This document shows, in pieces, positions 6,255-11,058 of a DNA stretch of 11,058 nucleotides. The DNA lies in the NCBI GenBank assembly GCA_011192055.1, contig DUES01000165.1:7063-18120 (forward strand), given 5' to 3'. Position 1 is the stretch's first letter. Every line of letters starts with the position of its first letter. This DNA is from Dehalococcoidia bacterium (GTDB taxonomy: Bacteria > Chloroflexota > Dehalococcoidia > Dehalococcoidales > Fen-1064). Both the position numbers and the translations under genes were made by a program. Below the pieces are notes generated by a model, which was not told where the DNA came from, did no database searches, and saw only the letters and a program-made list of their open reading frames with translations.

Positions 6255-9200
6255 AGTTAACGATTTTGATGCTATCCGCATTTCACTGGCTTCACCAGAG
6301 CAAATCAGGAGCTGGTCCTACGGCGAGGTTACTAAACCGGAGACTATCAATTACCGTACCCTGAAGCCGGAACGGGACGGTCTTTTCTGCGAGAAGATAT
6401 TTGGCCCCACCAAGGACTATGAATGCTTCTGCGGGAAGTATAAAAAGATACGTTACAAGGGCATCATCTGCGACAAGTGCGGCGTGGAAGTTGCCCGTGC
6501 CAAGGTACGCAGGGAGCGGATGGGGCATATTCAACTGGCCTGCCCGGTAAGCCATATCTGGTTCGCCAAGGGCATACCCAGTCGGCTGGGGCTTCTGCTG
6601 GACCTGTCACCGAGGAACCTGGAACGCGTCCTTTATTTCTCACATTACATCATCACTGCTGTAAATGAAGAAGCACGCGACCTGGCAATTGAAGAGCTTA
6701 AGGAACAGATTAATCGCGATTACGGCGAGCGCCAGACAGCGCTGGAAGAGAAAATTGAGTCTATGCCTGAGGCTTCCGTTGAGGAAGTAAACCAGCTCCG
6801 GCGTAGTCTGGAAACAGGAACGACACCACTCCGGGATGAGCTCATCCATAACCTTGAACATCTCAAGGAGTTTCATGTACAGAAACTCCTTAGTGAAAAC
6901 GAATATCGTGACCAACATCAGAAGTACGGGCACGTTTTTGAAGCCGGAATGGGTGCTGAGGCTATTCTGAAAGTCATCAAGCAGGTAGACCTCTACCAGT
7001 TACGTAACCTGTTGCTGGAAGAGACCCGGTCTTCCTCCGGACAACGCCGCAAGAAGGCAAGCAAACGTTTGCAGGTAGTAGAAGCCTTCCGCCGCAGTGG
7101 CAATAAACCCGAGTGGATGATTATCACAGTACTGCCCGTACTGCCCCCCGAACTGCGACCAACGGTGCAACTCGATGGTGGAAGGTTCGCCATCAGCGAT
7201 ATTAATGACCTCTACCGGCGAGTCATCAACCGTAACAACCGGCTGCAGCACCTGATGGATATCGGTGCACCTGAAATCATCATCCGTAATGAGAAACGTA
7301 TGCTCCAGGAAGCAGTTGACTCGCTTGTCGATAACGGTAAGCGCGGCCAGCCGGTTTCAATCAGTGGGAACCACAAATTAAAATCGCTGTCTGATATGCT
7401 GCGCGGCAAACAGGGCAGGTTCCGCCAGAACCTGCTCGGTAAACGGGTAGACTATAGCGGGCGTTCCGTTATCGTCATCGGTCCGTCCCTTAAGCTTCAC
7501 CAGTGCGGACTGCCTCGCAGGATGGCGCTGGAGTTGTTTAAACCGTTTGTCATGCGCCTGCTTATTGAGCAGAACCTGGCGCACAATATTAAAAGTGCCC
7601 GCCGGCTGGTAGAGAAAGGTAAACCGGAGGTCTATGATATACTTGAGGACCTTGTCAAGGAAAGGCCGGTTTTGCTCAACCGGGCACCTACCCTGCACCG
7701 TCTCAGTATCCAGGCTTTTGAACCGGTACTTATCGATGGCAGCGCTATCCAGATTCACCCCCTGGTCTGTTCAGCATTTAACGCTGACTTTGACGGTGAC
7801 CAGATGGCGGTACACATACCTCTTTCCAAGGCTGCTGTCCGTGGCGCCAGGAAGATGATGCTCAGTATCCATAATATGCTGCTGCCGTCCTCCGGTGAGC
7901 CGGTGGTAACCCCTACCCTGGACATGGTGCTCGGGTGTTACTACCTGACTACCATCGAAAAGAATAAAAAGCAGGAAGCAAGGATACTTGGTAACTTTGA
8001 AGAAGCCAAACTCATGTATGACCTTGGTATTATCAAACTCAGGGAAGAGATACAGGCCCGCGGACCGGAAAACGGCGAGAAGATTACGACCAGTGTCGGG
8101 CGTATCATTTTCAATGACGCACTTCCCGATAAACTCGGTTTCTACAACCAGCCGATTGACAAAGCAGTACTGAAGCGGGTCGTTACGGCGTGCGCCAAGC
8201 TACTCAGCCATGAAGAGATGGCTGAAGTAATGGACAATCTGAAAGAGACAGGTTTCCGGTATGCCACCAAGTCCGGTACAACCATCGCTATGAGTGATAT
8301 CGTGGTACCGCCGGCCAAGAAGAAATTGCTGGAAGACGCTGAAGAACGTACAGCCGTCATCGAAAATCAGTACAACCAGGGGCTGATAACCGAGGACGAA
8401 AGATACAGCGGTGTGGTTGACGTGTGGCTGGAGACCACCGATAAAGTTACTGAAGCTACTTCAGCCAGCCTAGACCCCCACGGTGGTATTTACATGATGG
8501 CAACATCCGGAGCCAAGGGTAACATTACCCAGATTCGGCAGATGGCGGGTATGCGCGGACTGATGACGAATCCTTCGGGCAAGATTATTGACTTCCCGAT
8601 TAAGGCAAGCTTCAGCGAAGGACTCAGTGTAATTGAGTATTTCATCTCAACCCATGGTGCTCGCAAAGGGTTGGCTGATACCGCCCTGCGGACATCTGAG
8701 AGTGGATATTTAACCAGACGCCTGGTGGACGTTTCTCACGATGTCATAATCCTCGTCGAAGACTGTGGTACTACAGACGGTATCTGGCTGTATGAAACAG
8801 AAGAATCAGAGATGCTGCCACGCCTGGTCGAACGTATAATTGGTCGCCTGGCAACCAACGCAATAGCTCATCCCGGGACCGGAGAAATCATCGTTGACCA
8901 GAATGAAGAGATTGACGAAATTAAGGCAAAAGAAATTGTTGATGCCGGAATAACCTCCGTTCAAATCCGGTCTCCTCTGTCATGTCTGGCGCGGCAGGGT
9001 GTCTGTCAGCGCTGCTACGGCCGGGACCTCGGGCGGGGCCATCTTGTAGAAATGAATACGGCAGCCGGCATTATTGCCGCCCAGAGCATTGGAGAACCCG
9101 GTACACAGTTGACACTGCGCACATTCCATACGGGTGGTGTTGTGGGACTGGATATCACAACCGGTCTACCCAGGGTAGAAGAGCTTTTTGAGGCAAGAAC

Positions 9201-10248
9201 GCCGAAGACACAGGCAATCATTTCAGAGATTAATGGTATTGCTGAAGTTATTCGCGGTGACGAAGGTCAGACCGTTAAGGTTGTGAGTACCGAAGAATTT
9301 CGTACCGAGCATCCACTGCCACCGGGATACGAACTGATGGTTACTCACGGGCATTGGGTTGATATTGGGAATATTCTGGCTATGCCTCCCGCGGGAGCGA
9401 AAGAAGCGACCGCCGGTGAAGATGCTGCGGACGCTGATGATGCTGCCAGTACCACTGACCTGGTTGCCGGTGTCGAACCGGTTGTGGCACGGGTTTCCGG
9501 AGAGGTAATTATTGATAAGGGGCACGTCTCAATCTCTTACACCGAAACGGAAGAACGGGAATACCGTATCCCGGCTGCTACCCGTATCCGTGCTCAGACC
9601 GGAGATGCAATTTTTGCGGGACAGCAACTCACCGAGGGCTCAGTAAATCCCCAGGATATTTTACATGTTCTCGGGCGGGAAGCCGTTCAGAAATACCTGG
9701 TTGATGAAGTCCAGAAAGTCTACCGTTCTCAGGGTGTGACCATCAATGACAAGCACATTGAAATCATCGTTCGCCAGATGCTGTCAAAGGTACGTATTGA
9801 TTCTTCAGGTGATACAGACGTTGTACCCGGCGAACTGATGAACCGGTTCCAGTTCGAAGACCTTAATGCCAGGGTACTTGCCGAGGGTGGTGAAGCCGCT
9901 ATTGCCCGTCCGCTGCTGCTGGGCGTAACCCGGGCGGCCCTGAGTACCAATAGCTGGTTGGCGGCTGCCTCCTTCCAGGAGACGACCAAGGTGCTCACTG
10001 AAGCGTCAGTGAAGAAGTCTACGGACCGGTTGATAGGACTCAAGGAGAACGTAATCATCGGCCGGCTAATACCTGCCCGTACCAAAATTGCTGCGCCGGC
10101 CGAAGAAACACCGGAACTGGTTGCTACTGAAGAGGAAGGCCTGATAGCCACCCTCAAAGGCGAAACCAAGGAAGAAATACCACCTGAGCTTGAAGACTTC
10201 CTGGCAATAGAAGGAAACGGTGGTAATCCGGGCAATAAGGAGATGTAG
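6247..10248 (+). CDS. rpoC: DNA-directed RNA polymerase subunit beta'
   Basis: The catalytic beta' subunit, 1333 residues. The first zinc site has Cys60, Cys62, Cys75 and Cys78. A charged coiled-coil-like stretch at about 138-213 has a counterpart in mycobacterial beta' and is absent from E. coli. The clamp helices that bind sigma are at about 315-360. The catalytic NADFDGD is at 512-518, with the three Mg-binding Asp residues 514, 516 and 518. The bridge helix lies around [15 protein letters not shown] (801-815). The second zinc site is Cys840 with Cys913, Cys920 and Cys923. The trigger loop is [11 protein letters not shown], with His961 for E. coli His936 and Leu957 for Met932. There is no E. 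coli-type large SI3 insertion after the trigger loop; an Ala/Asp-rich linker stands at about 1047-1078. The C-terminal 45 residues are again Glu-rich. The start ATG 6247 follows GGAGAGG (6234-6240) by 6 nt and overlaps the rpoB stop by 8 nt. It is co-transcribed with rpoB and ends before the terminator at 10286. Confidence 0.98.
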   Translation: MLEVNDFDAIRISLASPEQIRSWSYGEVTKPETINYRTLKPERDGLFCEKIFGPTKDYECFCGKYKKIRYKGIICDKCGVEVARAKVRRERMGHIQLACPVSHIWFAKGIPSRLGLLLDLSPRNLERVLYFSHYIITAVNEEARDLAIEELKEQINRDYGERQTALEEKIESMPEASVEEVNQLRRSLETGTTPLRDELIHNLEHLKEFHVQKLLSENEYRDQHQKYGHVFEAGMGAEAILKVIKQVDLYQLRNLLLEETRSSSGQRRKKASKRLQVVEAFRRSGNKPEWMIITVLPVLPPELRPTVQLDGGRFAISDINDLYRRVINRNNRLQHLMDIGAPEIIIRNEKRMLQEAVDSLVDNGKRGQPVSISGNHKLKSLSDMLRGKQGRFRQNLLGKRVDYSGRSVIVIGPSLKLHQCGLPRRMALELFKPFVMRLLIEQNLAHNIKSARRLVEKGKPEVYDILEDLVKERPVLLNRAPTLHRLSIQAFEPVLIDGSAIQIHPLVCSAFNADFDGDQMAVHIPLSKAAVRGARKMMLSIHNMLLPSSGEPVVTPTLDMVLGCYYLTTIEKNKKQEARILGNFEEAKLMYDLGIIKLREEIQARGPENGEKITTSVGRIIFNDALPDKLGFYNQPIDKAVLKRVVTACAKLLSHEEMAEVMDNLKETGFRYATKSGTTIAMSDIVVPPAKKKLLEDAEERTAVIENQYNQGLITEDERYSGVVDVWLETTDKVTEATSASLDPHGGIYMMATSGAKGNITQIRQMAGMRGLMTNPSGKIIDFPIKASFSEGLSVIEYFISTHGARKGLADTALRTSESGYLTRRLVDVSHDVIILVEDCGTTDGIWLYETEESEMLPRLVERIIGRLATNAIAHPGTGEIIVDQNEEIDEIKAKEIVDAGITSVQIRSPLSCLARQGVCQRCYGRDLGRGHLVEMNTAAGIIAAQSIGEPGTQLTLRTFHTGGVVGLDITTGLPRVEELFEARTPKTQAIISEINGIAEVIRGDEGQTVKVVSTEEFRTEHPLPPGYELMVTHGHWVDIGNILAMPPAGAKEATAGEDAADADDAASTTDLVAGVEPVVARVSGEVIIDKGHVSISYTETEEREYRIPAATRIRAQTGDAIFAGQQLTEGSVNPQDILHVLGREAVQKYLVDEVQKVYRSQGVTINDKHIEIIVRQMLSKVRIDSSGDTDVVPGELMNRFQFEDLNARVLAEGGEAAIARPLLLGVTRAALSTNSWLAAASFQETTKVLTEASVKKSTDRLIGLKENVIIGRLIPARTKIAAPAEETPELVATEEEGLIATLKGETKEEIPPELEDFLAIEGNGGNPGNKEM

Positions 10249-10285
10249 GCGTACCGGCAACATAAATATATAGTCCTTAAAACAG

Positions 10286-10315
10286 CACGGACTCGCTTCT
10301 GCGAGTCCGTGTTTT
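10286..10315 (+). terminator. Intrinsic terminator of rpoBC
   Basis: A perfect 11-bp stem, CACGGACTCGC (10286-10296) with GCGAGTCCGTG (10301-10311), closes a TTCT loop and runs straight into TTTT (10312-10315), followed by AG and another T. AAAA at 10279-10282 lies just upstream, which could give weaker termination on the other strand. It sits 38 nt after the rpoC stop and separates rpoBC from ruvB. Confidence 0.93.
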
Positions 10316-10344
10316 AGTCTGCAGGTTCAGCCCGTAAAGCAGTA

Positions 10345-10353
10345 TGTTATAAT
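10345..10353 (+). promoter_or_regulatory. Extended -10 promoter for ruvB
   Basis: A perfect TATAAT (10348-10353) is preceded by TGT (10345-10347), an extended -10 motif. No convincing -35 box stands at 16-18 nt (10326-10331 reads TTCAGC). The promoter lies just after the rpoBC terminator, as expected for an independent ruvB transcript. The predicted transcription start is near 10360, giving a leader of about 42 nt to the proposed ruvB start. Confidence 0.65.
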
Positions 10354-10401
10354 GACACAACGGGAACACTCCGAAAACTGGAGAAAGGACGGGGACAGGA
10401 A

Positions 10402-11058
10402 ATAGCACGTATAGTTTCCGGTAAGCCCAGCACGGAAGACAGGTCGATAGATACCGGTCTCAGGCCCAAATCTCTTGGTGGCTTCATTGGGCAGTATACC
10501 GTCAAGGATAACCTGAGCATTGCTATTGAGGCCGCCAAAGCCAGGGGTGAAGCGCTTGACCACGTTTTGCTCTATGGGCCGCCCGGCCTGGGGAAGACCA
10601 CACTGGCCCACATTATTGCTACCGAGATGGGCAGCAATATCCGGATAACATCCGGTCCTGCCGTAGAGCGGACCGGGGACCTGGCTGCCATTCTGACCAA
10701 TATACACAAGCAGGATATCCTGTTCATTGATGAAATCCACCGGTTGCACCGTGCCGTCGAGGAAGTGCTGTACCCGGCAATGGAAGACTCAGCCCTGGAC
10801 ATAGTCATCGGTAAGGGGCCGGGGGCAAAAAGCCTGCGACTCAACCTGCCTGTCTTTACACTTATCGGCGCAACTACACGTTTTGCCTTGCTGAGTCCGC
10901 CTCTCCGTGACCGGTTTGGAGGGGTCTACCATCTCGATTTTTACGATGGTGCTTCGATACATACAATCCTGAAACGCTCTGCCGAAATCCTCAAAGTAGA
11001 GGCTGATGAGGCAGGACTGCAGGAAGTAGCCCACCGGGCACGGGGTACGCCGCGTGTC
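10402..11058 (+). CDS. ruvB: Holliday junction branch migration ATPase RuvB (3' end outside window)
   Basis: The AAA+ motor that drives RuvA-bound Holliday junctions in recombinational repair. 219 codons are visible. With the ATA at 10402 as residue 1: family N-terminal segment ARIVSG then [12 protein letters not shown]; Walker [10 protein letters not shown] at 59-67; Walker B and DEIH at 110-113; YPAMED soon after; sensor-1 GATTR at 156-160; and the LRDRFG segment with arginine-finger candidates at 168-173. The sequence leaves the window at ARGTPRV, the start of the small domain region; the winged-helix domain is missing only because the window stops. The frame is open from 10318, but no ATG, GTG or TTG occurs in it until TTG 10567, just before Walker A. 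Alignment with usual M-A-R-I-V-S-G-like N-termini points to ATA 10402, with AAGGA (10385-10389) upstream. Using TTG 10567 would remove about 55 conserved residues. The residues after sensor-1 read FALLSPP instead of the common AGLLS.P. Confidence 0.93.
   Translation, partial: MARIVSGKPSTEDRSIDTGLRPKSLGGFIGQYTVKDNLSIAIEAAKARGEALDHVLLYGPPGLGKTTLAHIIATEMGSNIRITSGPAVERTGDLAAILTNIHKQDILFIDEIHRLHRAVEEVLYPAMEDSALDIVIGKGPGAKSLRLNLPVFTLIGATTRFALLSPPLRDRFGGVYHLDFYDGASIHTILKRSAEILKVEADEAGLQEVAHRARGTPRV

Noticed and set aside
5660..6281. Long antisense reading frames with repeated Ser/Ala or Arg/Cys-rich peptides
   Set aside because: They mirror the acidic repeat codons of rpoB on the other strand; no ribosome-binding site or family features.
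10352..10405. Small ORF starting at ATG 10352 and ending at TAG 10403-10405
   Set aside because: Its ATG overlaps the -10 box, so it would lie upstream of the predicted transcript start, and it has no ribosome-binding site.

Overview
The window is an ordinary bacterial housekeeping segment, all on the + strand, with unusual details. It most resembles a Dehalococcoidia-type Chloroflexota genome. That reading rests on the order rpoB-rpoC-ruvB, the absence of rplJL upstream of rpoB, moderate GC, and the style of the beta and beta' sequences. The phylum is an inference from remembered gene order and protein similarity; no search was run.

Layout. Positions 1-67 hold a small inverted repeat and an extended -10 promoter. 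Positions 68-1501 encode an alpha-D-phosphohexomutase (phosphoglucomutase/phosphomannomutase family). Positions 1575-1946 encode a single-domain cupin like the mannose-6-phosphate isomerase domain of ManC. These two probably form a sugar-phosphate operon. The stop codon of the cupin gene lies inside the -35 box of a near-consensus promoter (1943-1971). It drives rpoB (2115-6254) and rpoC (6247-10248) through a leader of about 135 nt that contains a 9-bp inverted repeat. The two polymerase genes overlap by 8 nt. A strong intrinsic terminator (10286-10315) closes the rpoBC unit. Another extended -10 promoter (10345-10353) then starts ruvB, which runs off the right edge.

The genes supply sugar-phosphate interconversion, the two large RNA polymerase subunits, and the motor of Holliday-junction branch migration. 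Mutase and cupin are plausibly linked by pathway; ruvB is only a neighbour.

The most interesting part is the end of rpoB. After a normal beta core, the protein continues for about 182 residues with no Lys, Arg or His and about one third Glu/Asp. Inside this tail is a 132-bp in-frame tandem duplication whose two copies differ at only 2 bases. Other points to check: Gln at the position of E. coli beta Asp516 in the rifampicin region, an extra segment of about 80 residues near the C-terminal third of beta, and unusual starts. ruvB has no ATG/GTG/TTG at or before the expected start and probably begins at AUA. The mutase has its only canonical start inside its own Shine-Dalgarno sequence. I found no CRISPR array, insertion sequence, tRNA or rRNA.
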